Below, one piece after another: positions 53,132 to 61,752 of a stretch of 64,000 bases of DNA. The translations under genes were made by a program, and so were the position numbers. The stretch is from positions 682,001 to 746,000 of the forward strand of contig NC_015388.1 in the NCBI RefSeq assembly GCF_000195295.1. The letters are read 5' to 3'. Below the pieces are notes generated by a model. That model saw nothing but the letters and a program-made list of their open reading frames with translations. It had not been told where the DNA came from and ran no database searches. How positions within the stretch are numbered: position 1 is the stretch's first letter; each line of letters starts with the position of its first letter. The stretch comes from Desulfobacca acetoxidans DSM 11109 (GTDB taxonomy: Bacteria > Desulfobacterota > Desulfobaccia > Desulfobaccales > Desulfobaccaceae).

Positions 53132-53225
53132 TGGCGGAGGGGGTGGGATTCGAACCCACGTGGGAGTGATGAGCCCCCAAGTCGATTTCGAGTCGACCCC
53201 GTTACGGCCTCTTCGGTACCCCTCC
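53132..53225 (-). tRNA. tRNA-Ser (anticodon CGA)
   Basis: On the minus strand GGAGGGG pairs with CCCCTCC, with G73 and encoded CCA. The anticodon loop CTCGAAA carries CGA, and the variable arm is long. The 3' end of this gene is repeated at 44014-44045, so it is the likely integration target of the island to its left. Confidence 0.95.
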
Positions 53226-53280
53226 GCAGTATTTCCTGCAAGGTGACCGTCAATATCTCCTTCGATATGATGGTACTAAC

Positions 53281-53784
53281 TCACAGTCGGCGCCGGCGGA
53301 AAAACTCCTGCAGCAGGGTGCGGCACTCAGCCTCGCACACCCCCCGAACGACCTCCAGCCGATGATTTAGGCGGGTATCCTCGGGCAGGCGGTAGAGAGA
53401 AACGCAGGCGCCGCCTTTCGGATCGTCGGCGCCATAGACCAGCCGCCGCAGTCGGGCCTGCAACACGGCTCCGATGCACATTATACAAGGTTCTAAGGTA
53501 ACATACATTGTGCAGTCGGGCAATCGGTAATTTCGGCTGCAGGCTGACGCCTGACGTAGAGCAACGATTTCGGCGTGGGCGGAGGGATCGTGGCTGGCGA
53601 TGGGTTGGTTGTGGCCTTGACCGATAATCTTTCCTGCTTTATCGATCACTACGGCTCCCACCGGCACCTCTTGAAGACTCGAGGCCTTCTTCGCCTCTCC
53701 GATGGCCAGGCACATATACGCTTGGTCAATCGCCTCCTGGTCAATTAGGGTGGGGTCGTTTAGCTGCGGTTGACTTGTTTTCAA
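53281..53784 (-). CDS. tadA: tRNA adenosine deaminase TadA
   Basis: A 167-residue zinc deaminase. HAEIVAL (His-Ala-Glu) and PCIMCIGA (PCxxC) are the zinc and catalytic motifs. VPVGAVVID and DPKGGACVSLY place it with TadA, which makes inosine at the wobble base of tRNA-Arg. Its start overlaps the preceding gene by 4 bases. It lies just upstream of tRNA-Ser(CGA) on the same strand. Confidence 0.93.
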   Translation of the reverse strand: MKTSQPQLNDPTLIDQEAIDQAYMCLAIGEAKKASSLQEVPVGAVVIDKAGKIIGQGHNQPIASHDPSAHAEIVALRQASACSRNYRLPDCTMYVTLEPCIMCIGAVLQARLRRLVYGADDPKGGACVSLYRLPEDTRLNHRLEVVRGVCEAECRTLLQEFFRRRRL

Positions 53785-54203
53785 TGCGGCGTCACCGAGA
53801 TTGAGTTTGGGATTAAAGCAAAAAGACCCTGGGCATCGCGGACATAACCCTCGAGAAGCCCGATGGCCTTTTGTTCTTCGGTGAGGATTTCCTGGTATCG
53901 GCGGTCCAAGCCGTCGCCGCAGTTAATCCGCAGCATCTCCTGCAGGGTCTGGACGTGCAGTTTATGCTGCTCCTGAAGCATGCGACAGCGCAGAATGAGG
54001 AGCTGGGACACCAAACGGGCCTTGCGTCTCTGGTCTGCTCCGGCCAGGCGCAGGTAACGGAGGCATTCGGGAAAATCATTTCCCTCGAGGGCGTCCAACG
54101 CCTGGGAATAGTAATATCTGTTGGGAAGGAGGCCGGAATCCTCCAATGGCGCAGCCACCAGCTTCCGGCCCATCCGAAAGAGCAGATTTATCCCTAATGC
54201 CAT
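53781..54203 (-). CDS. Hypothetical protein coupled to tadA
   Basis: A 140-residue, mostly helical soluble protein: a short hydrophobic start (ALGINLLFRMGRKL) and a helical body rich in Leu, Arg and Gln (CLRYLRLAGADQRRKAR). It may attach weakly to the membrane. No motif recognised. The coupling to tadA by a 4-base overlap suggests a conserved pairing. Confidence 0.6.
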   Translation of the reverse strand: MALGINLLFRMGRKLVAAPLEDSGLLPNRYYYSQALDALEGNDFPECLRYLRLAGADQRRKARLVSQLLILRCRMLQEQHKLHVQTLQEMLRINCGDGLDRRYQEILTEEQKAIGLLEGYVRDAQGLFALIPNSISVTPH

Positions 54204-54299
54204 GTAACCTTATTCCCAAATTCGAACGTTGACTAGTAGCATCCCATGCTGCCAGCAGCTATTATCCTTTAAAAAAACCGATTTTGGGTCAAACTCTTT

Positions 54300-54623
54300 T
54301 TAGGCCTTTTGGGCCGAGATGCCGGCTTCCACCAGGCGCAGAATGGTCTCCCGCAACTCTGGCAGGTCCATGGTCATTTCATCGATGCGTTCTGCTACCT
54401 GACGGTAGTCTTCATCCTCTTGAACCTTGGCTCTTCTCAGGGTGTCCTGAATGGCCTCATAGATGCGCCGGTCTAATCGGAACATGCCCACTCCAGCCCC
54501 GATCAGTTCCCACAGACCGGTGAGGATGTGGTGTCCGGTCAGTTCGGCGATGGCCAGATCAGCGGCCAAGCCGGTGAGTCCGCCAGCCAGGGCGCCGCGT
54601 ACAGAGATATTGGTATTGGCCAT
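54300..54623 (-). CDS. Small glycine-rich membrane-associated protein
   Basis: A 107-residue protein. The first half is hydrophobic and glycine-rich (VRGALAGGLTGLAADLAIAE, then LTGLWELIGAGVGMF), and the second half is charged and helical (YEAIQDTLRRAKVQEDEDYR). The GGGAGAA ribosome site is good. It lies between the other two small genes on the same strand. No family recognised. Confidence 0.6.
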   Translation of the reverse strand: MANTNISVRGALAGGLTGLAADLAIAELTGHHILTGLWELIGAGVGMFRLDRRIYEAIQDTLRRAKVQEDEDYRQVAERIDEMTMDLPELRETILRLVEAGISAQKA

Positions 54624-54665
54624 ATTGAGAATTCTCCCTTCTCCGGCTGTCTAGAAACCTTGAGG

Positions 54666-54923
54666 TTATTGGAGCTGGGACGGCGGCGGTATTCGAAGTT
54701 GGGACAGGCCCTGGACCAACTTTTCGGTCTCGGTGAGCATACGGGAGACATGGCGGTCTTTTTCATCCAGGCGACGCTTGAGATGCCGGACTTCGTCCCG
54801 CAGTTTTTTTACTTCCGAGTTTTTGAATAAATTCCTAAACTTGGCCACAGCTAACGTACCGCCCACACCTAAAACCAGGCCGGTCCCCAGCCCCAGGAAA
54901 TATTCCATGCTGAGCATCTCCAC
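54666..54923 (-). CDS. Small membrane-anchored coiled-coil protein
   Basis: An 85-residue protein with an N-terminal membrane helix (YFLGLGTGLVLGVGGTLAVA) and a basic coiled coil (KKLRDEVRHLKRRLDEKDRH). The start may be GTG at 54923 or ATG two codons later; AAGGA lies upstream. It resembles small YtxH- or YhcB-like proteins, but this is only shape similarity. Confidence 0.6.
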   Translation of the reverse strand: MEMLSMEYFLGLGTGLVLGVGGTLAVAKFRNLFKNSEVKKLRDEVRHLKRRLDEKDRHVSRMLTETEKLVQGLSQLRIPPPSQLQ

Positions 54924-54983
54924 ACAATTCCTTTACTCATCAACTTAGCAATATTTCAGCGGTTTGTCAATTAGCTGGAAAAG

Positions 54984-56321
54984 TCAGGCGGGGAATCTGG
55001 CCGCAGTCGAATTAATCCGCTCGGCCAACGCCAAGGCTTTGCGTTTGATAGTCGGCCAGTCGAGGGTCAGCAGCCTCCGGTCTAGCATGAGCCAGCGGCC
55101 ATGCACCATGACGTGTTGGACATCACTTGCGGCGGCGGCATACACCAGGTGGGAATAGGGATCGTACAGCGGAGTTAGATGGGGTTGGTGGAGATTTACG
55201 ACGATTAGATCGGCACATTTGCCCGGGGTCAGGGTTCCCGTTATCTCTCCCAGATCCAGTACCTGGGCACCTTTGGAGGTGGCCAGTTCTACGACCTCAC
55301 GTGCCGACATTACGGTAGGATCCAGGCGGATCGCCTTATGCAGCTTGGCCGCAAGGTTCATTTCACCAAATATATTGAGATTGTTATTGGATGCGGCGCC
55401 GTCGGTTCCTAAGCCGATAACCAGCCCCCGGGCCAGGAGGTCTGGAATGGGGGCAACGCCTGATGCCAGCTTCAGGTTGCATTCCGGACAGTGGCAGATT
55501 TTTACTCCGCGGCGGGCCAGAATCTCTTGATCCGCCGGGTCCACCCAGACCGCATGGGCTGCGACCGTCATTTCATCGAGAATGCCGAGGCTGTCTAGAT
55601 AGGCTACGGGACTCAGACCGGTCTGCCGCCGGATCTGTGCCTCCTCCCATCGGGTTTCGGCCAGATGGATGAAAAAGGACAGACCTCGCTGGCGGGTGAG
55701 GTCCTTGGCCTGTTTCAGGGTAGGGGCGCTGCAGGTATAAGGTGAATGACAGAACAGGGTGGAGGTGATCAGAGGGGGAGACGAAGCACTCCCGGAATCG
55801 ATAAACTCCTGCGCAACCCGGATATTATCGGTCGGATTGGGGACGCCGGGGGCCGGGAAGTCGATGACGCCTTGGGCTGCCACTCCCCGCAAACCGGACT
55901 CGGCAAAGGCCTGGCGGGCTGCGGTTTCCCAAAAATAGGCATCAGCGACGGCGGTTACCCCTCCTCGGATAAGCTCTGCTGCAGCCAACAACGTCCCGGT
56001 GTAGACAAATTCATAATCCACCCACCGGGCTTCGGCCGGAAAAATATGCTGCTGCAACCACTCGTCCAAAGGAAGATCATCCGCTAATCCGCGGAATAAA
56101 GTCATGGCGGCGTGACAGTGATTATTGATCAATCCCGGCATGACGAGATCGCCGTTCATATCCCAATACTGCCGTGCCGGCGGGAGATTTTCCCGGTCTT
56201 CGGCCTGGCCCACTGCGACAATTTCGGTACCTTGAATGGCCACGAAGCCGTGTGCCAGCGGTCGACTCCGGGGCTCCATGGTGAGCAGGAGCGCCTGATG
56301 AATGAGATGATCGAAAGGCAT
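54984..56321 (-). CDS. mtaD: 5-methylthioadenosine/S-adenosylhomocysteine deaminase
   Basis: A 445-residue amidohydrolase. PGLINNHCHAAMTLFRGLAD provides the first metal-binding histidines. FFIHLAETRWEE and VAAHAVWVD provide later ones, and GLGTDGAASNNNLNIF the catalytic Asp. DDLPLDEWLQQHIFPAEA is typical of MtaD/TrzA enzymes. It deaminates methylthioadenosine, S-adenosylhomocysteine or adenosine, which suits a genome with many SAM enzymes. Single gene, close downstream of the AAA+ regulator. Confidence 0.9.
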   Translation of the reverse strand: MPFDHLIHQALLLTMEPRSRPLAHGFVAIQGTEIVAVGQAEDRENLPPARQYWDMNGDLVMPGLINNHCHAAMTLFRGLADDLPLDEWLQQHIFPAEARWVDYEFVYTGTLLAAAELIRGGVTAVADAYFWETAARQAFAESGLRGVAAQGVIDFPAPGVPNPTDNIRVAQEFIDSGSASSPPLITSTLFCHSPYTCSAPTLKQAKDLTRQRGLSFFIHLAETRWEEAQIRRQTGLSPVAYLDSLGILDEMTVAAHAVWVDPADQEILARRGVKICHCPECNLKLASGVAPIPDLLARGLVIGLGTDGAASNNNLNIFGEMNLAAKLHKAIRLDPTVMSAREVVELATSKGAQVLDLGEITGTLTPGKCADLIVVNLHQPHLTPLYDPYSHLVYAAAASDVQHVMVHGRWLMLDRRLLTLDWPTIKRKALALAERINSTAARFPA

Positions 56322-56349
56322 TGCTAGGTCGTTCTATCGCCGGGTTATC

Positions 56350-57444
56350 TTATAATCCGCTTACCTGTCGGAACTGTTCGAGCTCGATCTTGTAATGTTT
56401 TAGCCATCGATAGATGGTCTTGGTGCACACCCCCAGTTTGCGAGATATGGCCGAAATGTTGCCCTGTTCCAAACGTAACAGCTCTACTAACTCGGTTCTG
56501 GGCGGTCGTGTCGGCAGGGTGGCTACCCCGGCTCCCGAGGTCGGTTCTCGCCAGCCGGCCGCCTCATATTCCGAGTCCAACTCCACCTCTGTTACCGCAA
56601 TGTCCTCTCGCAACAACACCGCCCGGGTGACGACGTTTTTCAACTCCCGCACGTTTCCCGGCCAGGGATGGGCCAGCAATTTCTTTTCCACCGTATTTGC
56701 CAGGTATACTGGTCCCAGGCCATAATCCTGAGCGGTCTGGGTAGCGAAATAGTTAGCCAGGAACAGGATATCGGCGGGCCGCTCTCGCAGCGGCGGCAGG
56801 TGCAGCAATAAGGTGCTCAGTCGATCGTAAAGATCCCGACGGAAGAGCCCCTGGGACATTAATGATCTTAAATCCTGGTTGGTGGCGGCAATCAAACGCA
56901 CCTCTACGGCAATCGGCACCTCGCTGCCTATCGGTTCAATCTCGCCCAACTCCACCGCCCGAAGCAGCCGCGGTTGCACCGACAATGGCAGGTCGCCGAT
57001 TTCGTCCAGAAATAACGTTCCTTGGTGGGCCAACTCAAACTTCCCTTTTTTGCTGCGATGGGCATCCGTGAAGGCCCCCCGGACATGTCCGAACAGTTCG
57101 CTGTTAGCCACGGTCTCCACCAGGGCAGCACAGTTCAACTTGATAAACTGGCTTTCGCCCTGAGGACTATGGGTCCAGAGGGCCTCGGCGACCAGCTCCT
57201 TGCCGGTTCCAGGTTCGCCGGTGATCAATATTGGTAGATCTGTGCGGGCATATAAGGGGATGAGGCTGAGAATCTTTTGAAAACGGGAGTCTTTGGTCAG
57301 GATAGGCCTTTTTAAAGCAAGCCAGGGGGCATAGCGGGAAGTGGCGCCGCCGACAACATTTGCCAACGACGATCGTCGGCCCCCTTCATTTCCTCCCGAA
57401 GCTTCCAACGGCTGACCTCGGCGATCTGTCCTGATCTTTTTCAT
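56350..57444 (-). CDS. Sigma54-type AAA+ transcription activator (variant GAFTDA loop)
   Basis: A 364-residue regulator. Walker A TGEPGTGKELVAEAL lies near residue 80, and Walker B LFLDEIGDLPL near 155. The sigma54-contact loop reads GAFTDA rather than GAFTGA. R-finger region FRRDLYDRLSTLLLHLPPLRER. A C-terminal Fis-type HTH (LVELLRLEQGNISAISRKLG) binds DNA. There is no N-terminal receiver or other known sensor domain, only a short basic region. The ribosome site AAGGAGG is strong. The target is unknown; it lies 28 bases upstream of the deaminase gene. Confidence 0.88.
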   Translation of the reverse strand: MKKIRTDRRGQPLEASGGNEGGRRSSLANVVGGATSRYAPWLALKRPILTKDSRFQKILSLIPLYARTDLPILITGEPGTGKELVAEALWTHSPQGESQFIKLNCAALVETVANSELFGHVRGAFTDAHRSKKGKFELAHQGTLFLDEIGDLPLSVQPRLLRAVELGEIEPIGSEVPIAVEVRLIAATNQDLRSLMSQGLFRRDLYDRLSTLLLHLPPLRERPADILFLANYFATQTAQDYGLGPVYLANTVEKKLLAHPWPGNVRELKNVVTRAVLLREDIAVTEVELDSEYEAAGWREPTSGAGVATLPTRPPRTELVELLRLEQGNISAISRKLGVCTKTIYRWLKHYKIELEQFRQVSGL

Positions 57445-57873
57445 GGTTGCCTCCTTGCAACACCGGGTTAACCTATTGTTAAATCAACTTCTATAAATGG
57501 TGAATTTAATATATACTACAATGCAATTTATTTGTAAATAGTTTTTTTATAATTTCAAAAAGATATACGATTATACAATTATTTCAAATAGATACTGAAA
57601 ACCATTTTTAATGCTGTTTTTTCAAGTTCTTAAAGGATTCGCAGCTTGATTTGAAAGGCGATTTACCTTCTTGTTTAATTTCCTGCACATTCGGTTTGTA
57701 TCCCACTTTGGACTTTTCAGGCGGTTGCCTGTCCGGTCAGGGACGGGCGTAGCCATACGTGGCGGTTGAGCGCAGTCTGTGCAAGGGAAAAAAAAGAGGA
57801 CTGAGACCTCTTGCCCAATCCTCTTTCTTCCAGGTTTACGGTTTGCTTTCCGTCCGAGGGCGGCGGAAAAGAA
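57445..57873. other. Intergenic region upstream of the AAA+ regulator
   Basis: The stretch 57480-57620 is AT-rich and likely holds the regulator's promoter, with no clear -24/-12 box. A hairpin with GCCTGTCC and GGACGGGC arms lies at about 57727-57748. The terminator of the TPR gene is listed separately. No gene is supported. Confidence 0.35.
57787..57827 (-). terminator. Rho-independent terminator of the TPR gene
   Basis: On the minus strand AAAGAGGA pairs with TCCTCTTT (8 bases), followed by a run of T. It lies about 50 bases after the stop of the TPR gene on that strand. Confidence 0.8.
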
Positions 57874-58392
57874 TTATTGACCGACCTTTGCTTTAGGTGA
57901 CTTCAGGTTGGCCATCATGTCTTTGACCATTTCTTTGTTGAATTTCACCATAGGTTCGAGGTCTTGATTGCCGCCGCCTATCTGCACCGGTTCTACGGCT
58001 ACGCAGATATTGTTGACGTCGCAGACCCGGTTAAGCCGTACGAGGCAGGGTTTTTGTTTCAGGCTGTCCAGAGCCTGGCCCAGCAGCGTGTCAGCCTTGT
58101 CCAGTTTGCCTTCCGTGACATTAATCGCGGCCAAATTATTCAGTGCAATAGGATTGCCGGGATCTTCTTTCAACACGGATTCCAATAACTTGGTGGCATC
58201 AGTGAGGTATTTTTTCTTTTTATCAATTTTGTAGGAGTTGTACAGGCAAAAAGCAGTGGATAGTTTCTTTTCTACAGGGCTGCCGATCTTGGCCGGGGGG
58301 CATACAGCATAATATTCTTGCGCCACCGCCACACCCAAACACAGGACCAGACCTACCATGAAGACGATAATCGCTACCGGCGCCTTCTTCAT
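57874..58392 (-). CDS. Secreted TPR-repeat protein
   Basis: A 172-residue protein with a signal peptide (MKKAPVAIIVFMVGL, cleavage after VAVA). The body contains TPR-like repeats (YLTDATKLLESVLKEDPGN, PIALNNLAAINVTEGKLDKA). Four cysteines (two in VCPP and FCLYN, two in CLVR and VCDV...ICV) suggest disulfides in the periplasm. It has a strong ribosome site (AAGGAGAGG) and a clear terminator, so it is probably a single transcription unit and well expressed. No specific function recognised. Confidence 0.75.
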   Translation of the reverse strand: MKKAPVAIIVFMVGLVLCLGVAVAQEYYAVCPPAKIGSPVEKKLSTAFCLYNSYKIDKKKKYLTDATKLLESVLKEDPGNPIALNNLAAINVTEGKLDKADTLLGQALDSLKQKPCLVRLNRVCDVNNICVAVEPVQIGGGNQDLEPMVKFNKEMVKDMMANLKSPKAKVGQ

Positions 58393-58805
58393 ATTGCTTT
58401 CCTCTCCTTCTGATATTAAGTGATAAATTGGATGTTATCGCCGCCCTTGAACCTTAATAATAAGGCCATTATACCTCAAATGTCAATAAATTTACGCCCC
58501 ATTTTTCAGGAAATAAATTTATCCGACTTCCAAGGGGAAAAAACGGGTCTCCCGAACCATAAAATGCCTGCCCGAATAGGGATTGATTCTGTTTTGTTTA
58601 CAAATTGTAACAAAAGTCCAAAAATCTGAACTAGTATCCATTCTGGAGGTTAGCTAAGTAGATAGATATACTCACATATATTTTTGGCATAAAATATGAA
58701 TCATCTAAAAGGGAGACATGGTGAGCCATTGATTTGGGCTCAAGGTAAAGAAAACCTGACGAGATCTGGTTCGCCGGACCTAACTTTGGGGTATGACATA
58801 TTTTT
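58393..58805. other. Intergenic region between the TPR gene and the FlgM-like gene
   Basis: Divergent promoter region. A 69-codon frame at 58420-58629 has no ribosome site and no protein character. No RNA gene was recognised. Confidence 0.3.
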
Positions 58806-59000
58806 ATGAAGCCAGAGGCGACTGCTCCCCCTTCATCCAATGAAGAGCAGGCTGCAAAGAAGCGGGCGGCCAAGGTCGCGGCCATAAAAGAGGCCGTTGA
58901 AAAGGGAGCCTATCATCCCGATGTCGATGTCTTGACAGATCGTCTGCTCTGCCGGCTTCTTGAGGAGCAGTGGGAAGATCTACGCCTCAAGAAGCCTTAG
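58806..59000 (+). CDS. FlgM-like mini-protein
   Basis: A 64-residue protein. The segment KVAAIKEAVEKGAYHPDVDVLTDRLL matches the C-terminal part of FlgM, the anti-sigma28 factor (pattern ikeaIa-G-Y-D-ekiA-Ll). The N terminus is a short Ala/Lys-rich helix. Full FlgM is about 90-100 residues, so this is a minimal form or only a look-alike. It is not next to flagellar genes. The ribosome site is weak, which lowers confidence. Confidence 0.55.
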   Translation: MKPEATAPPSSNEEQAAKKRAAKVAAIKEAVEKGAYHPDVDVLTDRLLCRLLEEQWEDLRLKKP

Positions 59001-59004
59001 GTTT

Positions 59005-60879
59005 TTAAACCGCGGTCCCGAGCTCTCCCAGGGTTTGAAAATAGATTCGACGTATGAGGCGTGGCCGGGACTTGAATAATAGGCCTAACTGCATGCAGAC
59101 GTTATAAAAGAGGGTAGGATTGAAGCTTAAGGCCAACGCCTGCCGGTGTGTTGCCAAGAGTTGGCTTAATTCCTGCTGTGCCTCGCGGGCCTTTTGGCGG
59201 ACGTTTTCGATCCCTTCCCAGATGGGTAATAAAACGATATCGGTCTTTTCTTGGAGGCGCGCGACTTCGGCCATCAACCGTGCGGTCTGATCCTGGTCAG
59301 CCAGACCGGTCGTTGCGGTTTCTGTCTCAGGTCCCTCCCGCACAATCTCCACCCCTAATTTACTCAGGAAATTTAGCAGGAATTCCCGCGGTCCGGACTC
59401 CCAGGCCGTCAGACCCCAGATATCCTCTGGTATCCCCACCCTTCTGATTCGACGGTGAGGAGTCAACCGCCGCCACTGTCTGGCCTTACCAAAAAGTTGT
59501 TCCTTTAGCTGCTGGAAATAGCCTGCCTTAACTTCTTTAAAGGATCGTCGCAGGTGCAGGCGGCCATGGGACTTTAGTTTGGCGAAAAACCAGTCCCGCC
59601 GCCAGAGCCGTTTAAGCACCGACGGCCAGGTATAAAAGTGCTTCATGGCCCTCAGCGTTTCCATCTGCAATTCATACGGGGTCATATAGCGGGGGACGAA
59701 GACGGCATGGTGACCGTCATAGTACTGCCAATCATGATGTAGGAGCCGGTCTTGGCTCTGCAGTTCATCATAAATAGGCGTTCCCGGAATGGGCGTCAAA
59801 ATCAGGTACTGCAGAGAATCTACATCTATTTCCTGTGAGAAACCGACGGTATCGCGCAAGACCTGGATGGTGTCTTCCTCGGACCCGAAGATGAACATAC
59901 CGTGAACTTTGATCCCATGATCATGGAAGGTATCAACACAGTAGCGGATGTCTTCAACTGTCTGGGCCTTTTTGTATGACTTGAGGGTAGCCGGATTGAT
60001 TGATTCCAGACCGATGTACACCAGGAAACAGCCGCTGCGGGCCATGAGTGACAGGAGTTCCGGGTCTTTTGCCGCTTCTACCCTTACCTGGGCGCTCCAC
60101 TCTATCTTCAAGTTCTCGGCGATGATCCGCTCCAACAATTCTTTGCAGCGGTTCCGATCCGCAGTAAAATTATCGTCGCAGAAAAAGATGTGATTGGCTT
60201 GGGTGCCGTTCTGTTTAATTTCTGCCATGATCCGGTCAACCGAATTATAGCGAAACTGCCGGCCGAACAGGAGAATAACCGAACAGAAGCGACAGCCGAA
60301 GGGGCAGCCCCGTGACGTTGCAATAGAAATGACGGCTTGTTTCCCTGACCGCCAGCCATGGATGAGGCTGTAATCGGGTATCGGAAGGCTGTCTAAATCC
60401 TGAAAGAAAGGCCGCCAGGGATTTTTTCTTATGGTTCCGTTATCATGGTAGCAAAGGTTGCCGATGGTCTCAAAACCGTGTTCGCCGTTCAGGGCCGCAA
60501 TCAACTCCGGCAGGGCTTCATCTCCCTCACCGCAGACCACGAAATCGGCATGTTCCAGACTCTCCTCGGGGGTAAAGCTCGGATGCGGCCCTCCCAGGAC
60601 CACCGGTATACCCTGCTGCCGATAATAGTCCCCTAAAAGATGGGCTCGGGGGGTAGTGGGCGTGATAGAGGAGATACAGACCAGATCTGGATTAAAATCG
60701 AGCGTTTCCAAATCAGGTCGGTGTACCTCTTCCACGACAACCTTTACTTCAAAGCCCTGATCTCTCAGGATTGTTCCTAAAAGGATGCTGCCCAGGCGCG
60801 GAATCGCCACCCGCGAAAATATATGCGGACGGGGATTCCTCGGTTCAATAAACAGCACGCGACGGATCGGTCGGCCCAT
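59005..60879 (-). CDS. B12-binding-domain radical SAM protein
   Basis: A 624-residue protein. An N-terminal B12-binding-like domain (about 20-140: DLVCISSITPTTPRAHLLGD, VVLGGPHPSFTPEES, FVVCGEGDEALPELI) precedes a radical SAM domain with TSRGCPFGCRFCSV near 195 and FFCDDNFTADRNRCKELL near 235. The C-terminal 200 residues are helical and unassigned. Classic DxHxxG cobalamin ligation is not obvious, so the domain may hold B12 base-off or not at all. Product unknown; such enzymes act on lipids, hopanoids, tetrapyrroles or peptides. Confidence 0.85.
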   Translation of the reverse strand: MGRPIRRVLFIEPRNPRPHIFSRVAIPRLGSILLGTILRDQGFEVKVVVEEVHRPDLETLDFNPDLVCISSITPTTPRAHLLGDYYRQQGIPVVLGGPHPSFTPEESLEHADFVVCGEGDEALPELIAALNGEHGFETIGNLCYHDNGTIRKNPWRPFFQDLDSLPIPDYSLIHGWRSGKQAVISIATSRGCPFGCRFCSVILLFGRQFRYNSVDRIMAEIKQNGTQANHIFFCDDNFTADRNRCKELLERIIAENLKIEWSAQVRVEAAKDPELLSLMARSGCFLVYIGLESINPATLKSYKKAQTVEDIRYCVDTFHDHGIKVHGMFIFGSEEDTIQVLRDTVGFSQEIDVDSLQYLILTPIPGTPIYDELQSQDRLLHHDWQYYDGHHAVFVPRYMTPYELQMETLRAMKHFYTWPSVLKRLWRRDWFFAKLKSHGRLHLRRSFKEVKAGYFQQLKEQLFGKARQWRRLTPHRRIRRVGIPEDIWGLTAWESGPREFLLNFLSKLGVEIVREGPETETATTGLADQDQTARLMAEVARLQEKTDIVLLPIWEGIENVRQKAREAQQELSQLLATHRQALALSFNPTLFYNVCMQLGLLFKSRPRLIRRIYFQTLGELGTAV

Positions 60880-61153
60880 GATAATCCCTCCTCACTAGGG
60901 CGTTCTTCCGGAAAAGCCGCTGGATAATTCTTCTAGAGTAAAACTTATATTCAACTAAAAGTCAAAATATTTTGAATAAATAGTTCCTTAGGGGAATGTT
61001 AGGAGACAAGATCCGAGTGAGCTTAGGAAGGTTTTGAAGCAGATTCAACCATCTATTGGTAAGAATCTGCTTCAAAAGATGTCTGCGTACAATCGACAGG
61101 GTGAGAGGGAGTTGTTCCCCTAAACCGAGTTCTGCCCTGCCCCGAAGAACGTC
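60880..61153. repeat. Perfect 15-bp inverted repeat downstream of dsrC
   Basis: TTTTGAAGCAGATTC (61032-61046) and its exact complement GAATCTGCTTCAAAA (61063-61077) are separated by 16 bases. It lies about 77 bases past the dsrC stop on the minus strand. No T-run follows on either strand, so it is more likely an mRNA 3'-end stabiliser or factor-dependent terminator than a rho-independent terminator. The rest of the stretch holds nothing recognisable. Confidence 0.7.
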
Positions 61154-61471
61154 TTAGACGCAACCGGTCGGTTTGGCCAAGCCTGCCATTTTACAGGCGC
61201 CCTTTCCCGGTCCGGAGGGGAAGAGCTCATAGATATATTTCAGTTTGAACCCGGTGACTTTGGAAAGAATCCGCACCATGGGGGCGATGCCATTCTTCTT
61301 GTAGTAATCCTGCAGCATATTGATTACTTTCCAATGATCATCATTTAATTCCTTAATGCCCTCAGAGTCCTTGACGTAATCAACCCACTCCATACACCAT
61401 TGATCCAGATTCTCGAGGAAACCATCTTCGTCGACATCAAAAGTTTTACCTTGGTATTCTACCGTGGCCAT
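61154..61471 (-). CDS. dsrC: Sulfur-carrier protein DsrC
   Basis: A 105-residue protein of the DsrC/TusE family. DEDGFLENLDQW and EGIKELNDDHWKVINMLQDYY are family motifs. The C-terminal arm GACKMAGLAKPTGCV carries both conserved cysteines, 11 residues apart, with the last one next to the final residue. This pair makes the trisulfide with sulfite-derived sulfur in dissimilatory sulfite reduction, so it is true DsrC rather than single-Cys TusE. A strong AAGGAGG site precedes the ATG, and it stands alone, away from dsrAB, as in many sulfate reducers. Confidence 0.96.
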   Translation of the reverse strand: MATVEYQGKTFDVDEDGFLENLDQWCMEWVDYVKDSEGIKELNDDHWKVINMLQDYYKKNGIAPMVRILSKVTGFKLKYIYELFPSGPGKGACKMAGLAKPTGCV

Positions 61472-61752
61472 ACATATCCTCCTTAGTTATTTTTAATCTG
61501 TACGATTTTTGATCGGGGCCATGTGATTTTTTTTACTATAGGTTGCAATCCTTGTCAACAAGGAAAATCGCCAAGATATATTAAATCGGCCAGGAAGGCT
61601 GATTATCCTTATCGGGAGGGTTGAGCAGTTGGCTTAATGGAGGAAATCATTGAGAAAGGAAATTATAAATAATCTACCCAGATTACAGGCTTACAGGCAA
61701 CATATTGTTTTAACTGCAAGCTGATTGTTTCAAACCGGCCCCCTCTTCCTGA
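61472..61752 (-). promoter_or_regulatory. Upstream region of dsrC
   Basis: On the minus strand a TATAGT box (61535-61540) precedes the gene. A perfect palindrome CCTTGTTGACAAGG (61550-61563) overlaps the -35 area, spaced unusually, so this may be a regulator site or a weak -35. The rest, to 61752, holds no gene. Confidence 0.45.

Noticed and set aside
58420-58629. 69-codon plus-strand frame
   Set aside because: No ribosome site and no protein-like pattern; it covers the promoter region of the TPR gene.
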